Source: an uncultured Ruminococcus sp. (GTDB lineage: Bacteria; Bacillota; Clostridia; Oscillospirales; Ruminococcaceae). Taken from it: 6,144 bases of DNA. The number at the start of each line of letters is the position of its first letter. The first letter of the stretch is position 1. The stretch lies in NCBI GenBank assembly GCA_945876405.1, contig CAMCOJ010000132.1, forward strand, positions 1 to 6,144. Direction: 5' to 3'. The notes under the pieces are model-generated. The model did not search any database. It saw only the letters and a list, made by a program, of their open reading frames with translations, and had not been told where the DNA came from. Made by a program: the position numbers and the translations under genes. Positions 6,130 through 6,144 of this stretch are shown here, in pieces.

Positions 6130-6144
6130 TTTATTTATATTGCC

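Noticed and set aside
6056..6144. Purine riboswitch or classical PurBox in the purO leader
   Set aside because: Only 89 nt are visible and they are taken up mostly by the palindrome; no aptamer core or known PurBox motif is seen. A riboswitch beyond the window cannot be excluded.

Overview
This is a 6.1-kb end piece of a contig. It most likely comes from a low-GC Gram-positive anaerobe of the class Clostridia, Ruminococcus-like. That assignment rests on the A+T-rich sequence, the GGAGG-type ribosome binding sites, and a purine pathway in which PurH is split into two proteins. It is inference, not a database match. All genes lie on the minus strand, so the window reads biologically from right to left.

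Right to centre (about 6144 to 2098) is a compact purine-synthesis cluster. It holds purO (IMP cyclohydrolase), a stand-alone folate-dependent AICAR transformylase (the C-terminal half of classical PurH), purD (GAR synthetase) and a six-helix membrane protein of unknown function. The transformylase and PurO together perform the last two steps to IMP, work done in most bacteria by one bifunctional PurH. PurD performs the second step of the pathway. Gaps are 18, 86 and 26 nt. The 86-nt gap holds a strong RNA hairpin that pairs fully only on the coding strand. A near-perfect 21-bp-arm palindrome lies just upstream of purO. A perfect 16-bp palindrome with T-runs closes the cluster 7 nt after the membrane-protein gene.

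Left (2021 to 46) is a second unit: hflX, a ribosome-associated GTPase, followed after 20 nt by an AEC-family transporter gene. The transporter gene is cut off by the contig end. It is open across the edge and is easily missed because it has no stop codon.

Bases 1-45 are not genomic. They are an Illumina Nextera read-2 adapter that includes an i7 index (matching N703), fused directly to the truncated transporter gene. I see no mobile elements, CRISPR arrays, tRNAs or rRNAs, and no convincing new defence or biosynthetic system. The most interesting biology is the split IMP-forming module, the two regulatory-looking palindromes and the uncharacterised membrane protein at the operon's end.
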